A stretch of DNA of 64,000 nt. Source: Soehngenia sp. (GTDB taxonomy: Bacteria > Bacillota > Clostridia > Tissierellales > Tissierellaceae). The DNA lies in assembly GCA_024637045.1 (NCBI GenBank), contig JAGXFX010000020.1:51609-115608 (forward strand), read 5' to 3'. The first letter of the stretch is position 1. Each line of letters opens with the position of its first letter. Made by a program: the position numbers and the translations under genes. Positions 54,360 through 62,461 of the stretch are shown here, in pieces. Under the pieces are notes generated by a model, which had not been told where the DNA came from, ran no database searches, and was given only the letters and a program-made list of their open reading frames with translations.

Positions 54360-55716
54360 CTAACAGACCTCCCTTTTTCGGTTTGAAGAACATCTTCAAG
54401 CCTGAAAGATTTTCAGATAGACAGAATACCACAATTCTGTCATTGGCCTTGAGCTCAGTTTCTCCTTTTGGAATAATAACATCGTTGTCCCTTACTACAG
54501 CTCCGATTATTATCCCTTTTGGCAAGGAAAGGTCCATAAGCTTTTTACCTAAACAAGGAAGATCCTTGTCAATTATTATCTCTGTTACTTCAGCATTGCC
54601 TCCTAAAAGCAAAGATACAGATACTACTTTACCCCCTCTGATATACTTTAGAATGCTACTTGCAGTTATATATACGGGGTTAATTGCTGCATCAATTTTT
54701 AATCTATCAATAATCTTAATGTAATTTGATCTACTGATTTTAGCTACTGTTTTTCTGACACCTGATTGTTTTGCCATAAGAGCCATGAGAAGATTTGCCT
54801 CATCAAATCCAGTGACTCCAACAAAAGCATCCACTCCAGATAGATTTTCCTCCTCCAAAAGATGAATGTCAGTCCCATCTCCATGGATTATAAGGACATT
54901 GTCAAGAAGCTCTGATAGTTCCTGACATCTTTTCTTATCCTGTTCTACGAGTGTTACCTGAATTTTGCTTTTTTCAAGTCTTTTTGCAAGATAGTATCCA
55001 ACATTTCCCCCGCCTAGGATCATAGCTGAGCTGATCATTTTTATTTTATAGTCTTCTCCAAGTCTTTTACTTATATTTTCAACCTCATTGGATTTCCCAA
55101 TTACATGGATAATGTCCCCTCTAATGATTTCAGTTGAACCATTTGGAATAATCAGAGATCCATCCCTTGAAATTGCAGTTATCAGAAGAGATTCAAGTCC
55201 CTTTAAATCCATTATTCTCATGCCGACAAATTCTTCGTTGTCATTTACATTGAAATCAACCATCTGAACCTTACCACTGGCAAAATCATCTGTGTAAAAG
55301 CTATAACTCTTCATCAGGTACTTCTCCATAGCAATGGCTGTTGCCAAATCTGGATTTATTATATGATCTATTCCTAATTCCGCCTTAATAAAGTCAATTT
55401 GTTCCATATATTCCGGATTTCTAATTCTAGCAATGGTCTGCTTACAACCCAGTTTTTTTGCAAGAGTACATATCAGAGTATTAGTTTCATCATTTTCAGT
55501 AGTCCCAACAAGCAAGTCGTACTCCTCGATTCCCAATTCTCTCATCATCCTGATATCTATTCCATTTGCAATAACGGTCAACACATCCAGATGTTCATTT
55601 AATCTCTCAAGAACTTTTGTGTTGCTGTCCATTACGGTCACATCAATATTCTCTGCCACAAAAAACTCAGCGAGTTTCGCACCAAGCTTACCAGCTCCAA
55701 CAATCATTGCCTTCAT
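54310..55716 (-). CDS. trkA: Trk system potassium transport protein TrkA
   Basis: A 468-residue cytoplasmic gating subunit with two RCK repeats. The NAD(H)-binding motifs are GAGKLGAKLAEFF at residue 7 and GGGNVGYYLAKRLE in the second half. TrkA_C domains follow each. It controls TrkH opening with nucleotide. ATG follows GGGGTGAAAAT. It is the first gene of the trk unit; genes down to 47456 may be co-transcribed. Confidence 0.95.
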   Translation of the reverse strand: MKAMIVGAGKLGAKLAEFFVAENIDVTVMDSNTKVLERLNEHLDVLTVIANGIDIRMMRELGIEEYDLLVGTTENDETNTLICTLAKKLGCKQTIARIRNPEYMEQIDFIKAELGIDHIINPDLATAIAMEKYLMKSYSFYTDDFASGKVQMVDFNVNDNEEFVGMRIMDLKGLESLLITAISRDGSLIIPNGSTEIIRGDIIHVIGKSNEVENISKRLGEDYKIKMISSAMILGGGNVGYYLAKRLEKSKIQVTLVEQDKKRCQELSELLDNVLIIHGDGTDIHLLEEENLSGVDAFVGVTGFDEANLLMALMAKQSGVRKTVAKISRSNYIKIIDRLKIDAAINPVYITASSILKYIRGGKVVSVSLLLGGNAEVTEIIIDKDLPCLGKKLMDLSLPKGIIIGAVVRDNDVIIPKGETELKANDRIVVFCLSENLSGLKMFFKPKKGGLLGELWNRNKSARKPADS

Positions 55717-55870
55717 ATTTTCACCCCTTCAGCCCTATATCAAATAATAACCTCCAAAGCGGTTTACTATGGAGGATTTGTTTTGTCTCATATTTTGTCT
55801 ATTAAAGTATACTACATTACTGGCCAGATTCCAATACTATTCCAGAAGGGATATTGTTTTGCTATTATTG

Positions 55871-55925
55871 TTGACATATGTTCTTTAAGGAGTATAATAA
55901 AAGTAGAAGTGGATAATCATTATCA
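55871..55925 (+). promoter_or_regulatory. sigma-A promoter with Fur-like dyad
   Basis: TTGACA (55871-55876) and TATAAT (55893-55898) are 16 bases apart. Just beyond the expected start, GGATAATCATTATCA (55911-55925) matches the 7-1-7 Fur box TGATAAT-N-ATTATCA at 14 of 15 positions. Iron-responsive repression of the small gene at 55950 is likely. Confidence 0.65.
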
Positions 55926-55949
55926 ATTAGAAGAAAAGGGGGATTAATT

Positions 55950-56060
55950 ATGCCTAGATATGATATGACAGGACCTATGGGTGCTGGAGCATTTACAGGT
56001 AGAGGAATGGGAAATTGTTCTCAAAGAGCATTCGGAGCAATGGGTTATGGACTCAATTAA
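55950..56060 (+). CDS. truncated DUF5320-like small protein (36 residues)
   Basis: The ATG at 55950 follows AAAAGGGGGATTA. The start MPRYDMTGPMGAGAFTGRG, then NC and Gly/Met-rich sequence, resembles DUF5320 proteins, which are about 100 residues and are often encoded beside MinD-like ATPases and NifX/NafY-type iron-molybdenum proteins. Here the frame ends after 36 residues, exactly where a decayed MinD-family fragment begins. So it is probably the stump of a longer gene, though expression signals are intact. Confidence 0.6.
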   Translation: MPRYDMTGPMGAGAFTGRGMGNCSQRAFGAMGYGLN

Positions 56061-56196
56061 GGATGCTGATTATTGCGTAATAGTAGCTACGCCATCAATC
56101 TTTGGTTTACACAACCTTAAAATGATTATGTGGGCAAAACTCTCCAGTCCACTGGTTCCCTTTGCGAGGACCACAACCATTGATTTTATAGTCTAA
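56048..56196 (+). pseudogene. decayed fragment of a MinD-family P-loop ATPase
   Basis: In the frame starting GACTCAATTAAG, the translation SIKDADYCVIVATPSIFGLHNLKM closely resembles the SIKDADFVVLVTEPTPFGLHDLKM-type segment of MinD superfamily ATPases with ferredoxin domains. The P-loop, ferredoxin part and C-terminus are missing, and the following sequence is not recognisable. It overlaps the end of the DUF5320-like frame by 13 bases. A deletion joining two neighbouring genes is the simplest explanation. Confidence 0.6.
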
Positions 56197-56200
56197 GACA

Positions 56201-56232
56201 TAGAAATGACCGGGATATCCCGGTCATTTCTA
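56201..56232. repeat. 32-base perfect palindrome, hairpin at the end of two convergent units
   Basis: TAGAAATGACCGGGAT and its exact complement form a 16-base-arm palindrome overlapping the stop codon of the ATP-grasp gene. It lacks a clear T-run, so it may stabilise or partly terminate transcripts from both sides. Confidence 0.6.
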
Positions 56233-57552
56233 CGTCTCCACAATTATATTTGGTACAGTGTAATACTCTGTGACCCCAGAAATAATGCTCTCTGCGCCAA
56301 GTCTTGTATAAAGACCCTTATACTCTTTGTTGTACATAAATATTCCAATAATCGATCCAAGCTTTCTGGACTTGAACTGCCCATCTTCAAATAAAACATA
56401 CGTTCTTTCATAGGGGTCTACATACTCCTGGTATAGATAGTCTGTTCCAAACACCTCTTCAAGTATATCCTTCCATTCCTCTTTTCCAAAATCCCTTCCT
56501 GCAAATACTCCCTGGGAAGCATTCATATCAACTGGCTTAATGATGTACTTATCTTTATTTTCAAAAACTTCATCAAATACCTTCCTATCTCCCCTGAACA
56601 AACCTGTAAAAGGAATATACCGTCTTACAAACTCCCTCTGCTCTTCATTCAATCCCTTCATTGTGTCCTGGTCATGGAGTATTCTAAAGAAAATCTTATT
56701 GTGAACAACCTGTGACCGGATTGTACCAACAACACAAACCGCATCATCCATATATGCATCTATAAAATCAGGTATCTGGTCGTGTTTTTCTATTAGTTCA
56801 AAGGTTACAATTCTTCTGTAAACAAGATCTATTTTGTAGTCCCTGTGATACAAGCCGCCGTCTCTGTACTCTAAATCCCTTGGATCAGCAATAATGCAAT
56901 TGTATCCGGCTGCTTCGTATGTTTCCTTGAACAGCTTAAACTCAGTGGATGTTCCACTTTCAACAAAGTCCACTATGGCTACGTTTGGTTTTTTCTCAGT
57001 TTCATCCCACTTTTTGTAAATCTTTATACTTTCTTCAACCCAGCTCTTGATCAACTCCGGATTTCTAATGGAGTGCTTTCGTCCAAAATCCTCCATGGCC
57101 CTTGAACGGAGCAATATTCTCCCTATTGTGTTATCCTCATTCATTGCTGATGATCCATCAGTATTAAGCTCGCAGAACTTGAAATTTCCCTTGTTTCTGT
57201 AAAAAACATCAAATCTACCTATGGGTACGTGGATATCATATTTATTCTCCCTGAGAATCATTTCCTCAATAAAGTCTGGAAATCCAAACTTTTTTCTAAA
57301 TAATTCATCATGTATATACCTGTCTGTTACACTGTCCCCAATTTGCATCATCATGGAACCAATCCATCTGAAGTCCTCTTCCTCTTCCTTTGAAAAAAAC
57401 ATGGGATTATATAGGAATGGTACTGGCTTGCCCTTGTAAATTGCAGATGAATCAGCTACTCTTTCTACTGTTTTATGATAATCCTGTTTATATCTATCCT
57501 GATTATTAAGCACCATTTCAAGGTACATTTTTTGAAATTTTTCACCTGTCAT
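56230..57552 (-). CDS. ATP-grasp/glutathionylspermidine synthase-like ligase
   Basis: A 440-residue protein. GRFDVFYRNKGNFKFCELNTDGSSAM is reminiscent of circularly permuted ATP-grasp enzymes and the glutathionylspermidine synthase family. KYIIKPVDMNASQGVFAGRDF and YLYQEYVDPYERTYVLFEDG carry the ATP-binding Lys and acidic residues. Such enzymes join a carboxylate to an amine using ATP. It follows a GCS2 gamma-glutamyl ligase gene by 14 bases. So it probably adds a second building block to gamma-glutamylcysteine or another gamma-glutamyl compound. The product is unknown. Confidence 0.75.
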   Translation of the reverse strand: MTGEKFQKMYLEMVLNNQDRYKQDYHKTVERVADSSAIYKGKPVPFLYNPMFFSKEEEEDFRWIGSMMMQIGDSVTDRYIHDELFRKKFGFPDFIEEMILRENKYDIHVPIGRFDVFYRNKGNFKFCELNTDGSSAMNEDNTIGRILLRSRAMEDFGRKHSIRNPELIKSWVEESIKIYKKWDETEKKPNVAIVDFVESGTSTEFKLFKETYEAAGYNCIIADPRDLEYRDGGLYHRDYKIDLVYRRIVTFELIEKHDQIPDFIDAYMDDAVCVVGTIRSQVVHNKIFFRILHDQDTMKGLNEEQREFVRRYIPFTGLFRGDRKVFDEVFENKDKYIIKPVDMNASQGVFAGRDFGKEEWKDILEEVFGTDYLYQEYVDPYERTYVLFEDGQFKSRKLGSIIGIFMYNKEYKGLYTRLGAESIISGVTEYYTVPNIIVET

Positions 57553-57566
57553 AGTTTATCACCCCA

Positions 57567-58853
57567 TTATTTGTACATGGCCCAATCAATAGCAAATGCT
57601 TTGTCTCCACTTTCGAAACGTTCCCGTGTCAAAATATAAGGATTCTTGCCATCTTTAAGGAGTTTTTTAAGTGGATTAAGATAATCCTTTTCATCCTGAT
57701 CAAGACCTTCATCTGCGAGTTTCAGCAACCACTGTGCAGTCTCCAGCAGAGTCTTTCCGTTAAGGGATGCATCCAGTCCCTTGTAAAGCATCTCTACCTT
57801 GGTTTGCTGAACTTGCTCAACTGTTATCTCACTTATTGAATGATATAGCTCATCAAGGTTATCATCATTGTAGAATAGTCCCTTTATCAGTGCAACAGCA
57901 GAGAAATTTAGGGGGTAAGGAATGGAGTCCATCATTCTTATTTCAAGATAAGTTTTGGTTCTGATATCCGGGAAAAACATTGTCATCAAATGCTCCAACT
58001 CTTTACGATCTGTTTTTTCAGGTTCCAGAATATCCTCCACCTTCTTATCTCCAGTTGGTATTATTTCTCCGCCCCTTACGGTAAAAATTGGAGGTCTTTC
58101 AATAATATACCTTCCATAATCTCTATATGTGAAATCTTCACTCAGCGCATTACCAATAATCCCTGCTCTGTCATTATCGCAGTTCATCCAGACATAGGCT
58201 CTTAGATTATGTGTTTTACAGGGTTCCCCTTCAAAGAACAATGCGTTTTCAAAAATCGCATAAAAAACTGGTGCCAAAGCATTTAATATCCTGAATTTCT
58301 TATGGTAGTCCTTTTCATCACTGTAGTCAATGGCTACCTGAAAAGCTCCTGTGCCCTTCATCATATTATGAGCATGCGAACCCTTGGTCTTGAAGTAGTC
58401 AAACATAAGATCATATCGCTTCTTTGGCAATAGCTTGATGTCTTCTATTTTGGTTACAGGATGATATCCAAGGCTTACCAGTCCCTGTCCTCTCTTCTCC
58501 AATACAGGATATATTTCCTCGAGGAATGATAAGTATCCCTTCTCCAACACTTCTATTTTCTCTGCAGCATCAATACTTACCTCAAGCTGGCTTCCCGGCT
58601 CCAGTGTTATGATGATATCATTCTTACTCAGACCTAGAAGATGTTCACCCTCATATGTTCCTGTCCAGCCATTTGGTAAAAGCTCCCGTAGAATTTCTTC
58701 CACACCATCTTTTCCATAGTATGAGACTGTATTTAGAGAATCCTTCCAGACGACAAAATGTTCCATCTCTACTCCTAGTCTGAAGTTCTCCTTTTTAGTC
58801 TCCCCACTTCTGATATAATTTTCTATCATATCCAGCTTCTTATTATATGTCAT
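57567..58853 (-). CDS. glutamate-cysteine ligase-like enzyme (GCS2 family)
   Basis: A 428-residue ligase. FRLGVEMEHFVV begins the GCS2 ATP/glutamate site, followed by EPGSQLEVS, GYHPVTKIEDIKLLPKKRYDLM, MMKGTGAFQVAIDYSDE and YLEIRMMDSIPYP, matching plant/alphaproteobacterial-type glutamate-cysteine ligase. It would make gamma-glutamylcysteine or a related amide. Start ATG 58851-58853 lies 5 bases after GGGGAG; a reading from 58868 spans this site. The gene end of the CDF transporter overlaps its start by 11 bases. Confidence 0.85.
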   Translation of the reverse strand: MTYNKKLDMIENYIRSGETKKENFRLGVEMEHFVVWKDSLNTVSYYGKDGVEEILRELLPNGWTGTYEGEHLLGLSKNDIIITLEPGSQLEVSIDAAEKIEVLEKGYLSFLEEIYPVLEKRGQGLVSLGYHPVTKIEDIKLLPKKRYDLMFDYFKTKGSHAHNMMKGTGAFQVAIDYSDEKDYHKKFRILNALAPVFYAIFENALFFEGEPCKTHNLRAYVWMNCDNDRAGIIGNALSEDFTYRDYGRYIIERPPIFTVRGGEIIPTGDKKVEDILEPEKTDRKELEHLMTMFFPDIRTKTYLEIRMMDSIPYPLNFSAVALIKGLFYNDDNLDELYHSISEITVEQVQQTKVEMLYKGLDASLNGKTLLETAQWLLKLADEGLDQDEKDYLNPLKKLLKDGKNPYILTRERFESGDKAFAIDWAMYK

Positions 58854-60042
58854 TCTCTCTCTCCCCATTAAAGTCTATATCAAGTACTATTCTACACTTA
58901 AAACCATCAATGCTTTCTTCTACGCTACTTTCCATCTCTCTCCTTAACTCAAGATACTCCTTGTCTACAGAAAGCTTGTCATCTGTAACTACAGCGTGAA
59001 ATTCAATAATCCTGTCATCCTTTTCCTCCAATATTTGAAAATCATGAATGGAAAGAATCCTTTCATCAGACTTTATTATTTTCTTAACCCGCTTTCTCAA
59101 TTCATATCTCTCAATACTCTCAGGACCAAGTGGATCCATATGGATTACTAGGGTCATGTTGTATTTTTCTCCCATTTCCCTTTCAGCCCTATCTATTACA
59201 TCATGTATTGTTACCACATCCATTGTAGCTGGGAACTCAACATCCACTGTAGCCATTGTCCTTCCGGCTCCGTACGAATGAATCAAGAGGTCGTGTGCTC
59301 CGGTGATATACTCATAATCCATGACGTCCTTGTAAACGGATTGTATAAGCTCATCTGATGGAGCCTCTCCGATTAGGGGACTTACAGTGTCTTTTACCAG
59401 ATTGTATCCAGCATAAATAATAAACAAGGATACTAGAACTCCTACAACTCCATCTATTGGGAAGTCTGTAAACTGACCAAAAAAAATTGACAGGACCACT
59501 ACAGATGTTATAAGAACATCACCCATTGCATCAGCAGAAGTTGCCTTAAGCCCCTGAGAATTTATCTTATCTCCCAGGTTTTTGTTGAACAGCGCAAGCC
59601 AAACCTTGAAAAGTATAGACACGGTTAGGATTGCAAAGGAAACAGTCTCAAACTGAACTGCAACCGGTTCAAGTATCCTCTCCACTGAGGATCTTATAAA
59701 CTGAACTCCCACAAGGATTACCATAAATGCAACTATAAGAGCAGATATGTACTCCACTCTTCCATGTCCATAGGGGTGCTCCTTATCTGCAGGCATTCCA
59801 GATATCTTGAATCCAACCAGGGTTACAACAGAGGATGCTGAATCAGCCATGTTGTTGACCCCATCGGCAACTACTCCAATTGATGAAATCATAAGTCCAA
59901 TTGTTATTTTTATAATTGTAAGTAATAGATTCACAACCACTCCAAGGATTCCCGCAAGGTAGCCTATCTTTCTTCTGGTTGCAGGATTCTGGTAATCGCG
60001 ATCTTCTTTAAGTGTTAGGTTTATAAGCCAATTAGTAAACAT
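58843..60042 (-). CDS. cation diffusion facilitator (CDF) family transporter
   Basis: A 399-residue efflux protein with six membrane helices. DGVNNMADSASSVVTLVG carries the metal-site Asp residues of helix II, and HPYGHGRVEYISALIVA the typical H-x3-H block. SADAMGDVLITSVV in helix V completes the transport site. The C-terminal cytoplasmic domain (about 210-399) is longer than in FieF. It likely exports Zn, Mn or Fe. ATG 60040-60042 follows GGAGGATATC. Confidence 0.93.
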   Translation of the reverse strand: MFTNWLINLTLKEDRDYQNPATRRKIGYLAGILGVVVNLLLTIIKITIGLMISSIGVVADGVNNMADSASSVVTLVGFKISGMPADKEHPYGHGRVEYISALIVAFMVILVGVQFIRSSVERILEPVAVQFETVSFAILTVSILFKVWLALFNKNLGDKINSQGLKATSADAMGDVLITSVVVLSIFFGQFTDFPIDGVVGVLVSLFIIYAGYNLVKDTVSPLIGEAPSDELIQSVYKDVMDYEYITGAHDLLIHSYGAGRTMATVDVEFPATMDVVTIHDVIDRAEREMGEKYNMTLVIHMDPLGPESIERYELRKRVKKIIKSDERILSIHDFQILEEKDDRIIEFHAVVTDDKLSVDKEYLELRREMESSVEESIDGFKCRIVLDIDFNGERENDI

Positions 60043-60088
60043 GATATCCTCCAGTCTTTGATGCTTATTCAATCTTATTTACCCATTT

Positions 60089-60901
60089 CTAATTGTTTGA
60101 TAACAATGGAAATATAAAACTTGTCATGACTCCATAAATAAGATAGCCCAACATACTAGAGAGGTATACTATTGCATTCCCGATTGGAACCTCTGAAATA
60201 AACATTAGAAGACTTATGGCAATCGCAAAATACAACTGCGCATTCAATATCTTTTGTGCTTCCACTATTTCACCATAGTCACCAAGAGTGCTTTTCTCCT
60301 TGTCGATTAAAACAAATACCAAATAAGAAGCCAAACTGACTATAAAAAGAATCATTATCCTATCTTTAGCAAGTAAAACCTGCGACAAACCATAAAATCC
60401 AATGACAAAAAACTGTCCTGCAAATATAACTGCAGTAAATAATAGAAACATTATATTCATTTTTTTATCATTTGTATTCCTAACATTAAAAAATGATCCT
60501 ATCAGTAATAATAATAGATAAACACTTGTCTGTCTACTGTAAGATAAGGCTGCAGCTAAGCCAACTAGAGTAGCCATGTCCAGAATAGTATTTTTATCTC
60601 CTGTTATTTTGTTTGAAAACCTCAACATTAATAGCAAGAAAAATATCGCCATCAAATCCACTTTAAAAGCTACAAATAGGCTTGAAAGTGCAAAAAAAGC
60701 CGATGCAAATGCAGCATATTCCCTTTTGGGATCCAATTCTCTTGTCAAAGCCCATGTTAAAAAAATACCAACGCCAGTTTTCCATGAAATAGAAAGATCC
60801 CCTGTTAAAAAATAGCTCACTCCTGTTACTAAAATTGCAATTATTGATATCCACCTATTAGTTGGATAGTGAATGTCTATTTTCCTTCCTAGTGTAAACA
60901 T
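60089..60901 (-). CDS. polytopic membrane protein of unknown function
   Basis: A 270-residue protein, almost wholly hydrophobic with about eight to nine helices and short charged loops (TRELDPKREYA, KEKSTLGDYGEIVEAQ). I recognise no family. The ATG follows GAGGAGATAGGTC. It ends 46 bases before the CDF gene start and may be co-transcribed with it. No catalytic motifs are seen. Confidence 0.75.
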   Translation of the reverse strand: MFTLGRKIDIHYPTNRWISIIAILVTGVSYFLTGDLSISWKTGVGIFLTWALTRELDPKREYAAFASAFFALSSLFVAFKVDLMAIFFLLLMLRFSNKITGDKNTILDMATLVGLAAALSYSRQTSVYLLLLLIGSFFNVRNTNDKKMNIMFLLFTAVIFAGQFFVIGFYGLSQVLLAKDRIMILFIVSLASYLVFVLIDKEKSTLGDYGEIVEAQKILNAQLYFAIAISLLMFISEVPIGNAIVYLSSMLGYLIYGVMTSFIFPLLSNN

Positions 60902-60945
60902 GACCTATCTCCTCAGCTGTACCGACATAGAATATTCTTTAGTAT

Positions 60946-62316
60946 CTATTTTATGATTTTTTTTACCAGATTAAGCTGGCTATCATTATATGGTGGATAT
61001 TTTAAATCTGGTTCCCAGTCTATGGAAGGTTCAAATATGCTTTTTCCATATGAAAATGTATCAAAAGTAGCTTTGGAATGATATCTTCCATTCCCGCTAT
61101 ATCCAATTCCTCCAAAAGGTAGATTCGAATTAGCTACATGAGTGAGTGCATGATTGATGCATCCTCCACCAAACTCAATCTTTTCTATTATATACTTTTT
61201 AACTGAATCATCTTTTGTGAATAGATATAGTGCCAGTGGATATCTGTTTTTTCTAATAATCTCTATATTATCTTCCATTTTATCATAATTTATTATAGGA
61301 AGTATTGGTCCAAATATTTCTTCTTCCATAATACTATCTTGAATATTGACAGCATCAATTAAGGTAGGCTCAATAAATAGATCTGACCTGTTATAGTTTC
61401 CACCTTCTAGAATATTACCTTGCTTTAAATAGCCTACTAGCTTATCAAATCTCTTTTCATTAATTATTCGACCTAGGTTATCAGATCTTATTTTCTTGTT
61501 TCCATAAAACTCTTCAATATAAAATTTTATTCTTTCTATAAGCTCATCTTTAACGCTACTATGAACTAATAAATAGTCAGGTGCCAAGCAGGTTTGCCCC
61601 ATATTAAAAAACTTAGCCCAGGTTATTCTTTTAGCGGCAGAATCAATGTCTGCATCATTATGAACTATTGTTGGGCTCTTGCCTCCAAGTTCCAGAGTGA
61701 CAGGTGTAAGTTCTTTAGCTGCCATCTTTGTTATTTCTTTACCTGCCGCTATACTTCCTGTAAAAAATATATGGTCTAATCTATGGTTTTCTATCAAAGG
61801 ATTTGTAACTGAACCTGATCCTTCAACAACTGCAATATAATTTTTTTCAAAATTATCGCCTATTATTTTAGAAATGATTTTTTGAGTATTTTTTGACTGA
61901 CTCGATGGTTTCAAAATAGAACAATTTCCTGCAGCCATAGCACCTATTAAAGGCGATATCATAAGCTGAAATGGATAGTTCCAAGGGCTAATAATTAATA
62001 CTATCCCTTTTGGTTGAGAATATACTAAACTTTTAGCTAGGCCTAAATATAATGGAGTCGAAACTCGTTTAGGTTTCATCCAATCATTAAGTTCTTCAAT
62101 TGCATTATCTAGCTCTTCGTATACTAACCCAATTTCGGATGTATAGCTTTCAAATTCGGGTTTGGCTAAATCAAGCTGAATACTCTCCATTATCTCATTT
62201 TCATTCTCTTTTATGATTTTCTTCAACTTTTTAAGCTGAGTAAGTCTGAACTGATAGGTTAAAGTGTGGCCCTCGTCAAAATATTTTCTCTGCCCATGGT
62301 AGATATCACTTAGCAT
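60946..62316 (-). CDS. NAD(P)-dependent aldehyde dehydrogenase
   Basis: A 456-residue ALDH of the short class-3 type. ISPWNYPFQL holds the NAD-site residues, the catalytic Glu is in LELGGKSPTIV and the nucleophilic Cys in NMGQTCLAPDY. The NSNLPFGGIGYSGNGRYH C-terminal motif matches class-3/YwdH-like enzymes acting on long-chain or aromatic aldehydes. ATG follows AAAGGGGAGATTGGA. It is a single-gene unit, divergent from the flavoprotein gene. Confidence 0.93.
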   Translation of the reverse strand: MLSDIYHGQRKYFDEGHTLTYQFRLTQLKKLKKIIKENENEIMESIQLDLAKPEFESYTSEIGLVYEELDNAIEELNDWMKPKRVSTPLYLGLAKSLVYSQPKGIVLIISPWNYPFQLMISPLIGAMAAGNCSILKPSSQSKNTQKIISKIIGDNFEKNYIAVVEGSGSVTNPLIENHRLDHIFFTGSIAAGKEITKMAAKELTPVTLELGGKSPTIVHNDADIDSAAKRITWAKFFNMGQTCLAPDYLLVHSSVKDELIERIKFYIEEFYGNKKIRSDNLGRIINEKRFDKLVGYLKQGNILEGGNYNRSDLFIEPTLIDAVNIQDSIMEEEIFGPILPIINYDKMEDNIEIIRKNRYPLALYLFTKDDSVKKYIIEKIEFGGGCINHALTHVANSNLPFGGIGYSGNGRYHSKATFDTFSYGKSIFEPSIDWEPDLKYPPYNDSQLNLVKKIIK

Positions 62317-62461
62317 TCCAATCTCCCCTTTATTGTGTTTTTACCATTAAGAAAGGAATTCAAACAATTTTAGACTCCTGTATAATCATTATTGTTCCGG
62401 CATAATTGGGGTAACAAATAGACAGAGAGAGAGTAAAACTACTAAAAAGGAGAATGATTAT

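Noticed and set aside
55751..55775. Riboswitch upstream of trkA based on CCTCC...GGAGG complementarity
   Set aside because: Only a 6-bp stem is seen, with none of the larger conserved structure of known potassium-gene riboswitches.
55981..56196. A 71-residue gene in the frame that includes the MinD-like segment
   Set aside because: Its first third is an out-of-frame reading of the DUF5320-like gene and it lacks a ribosome binding site; only the middle resembles a known family, as a fragment.
56201..56232. Strong intrinsic terminator
   Set aside because: The palindrome is perfect but neither side carries a T-run, so it is listed as a hairpin only.
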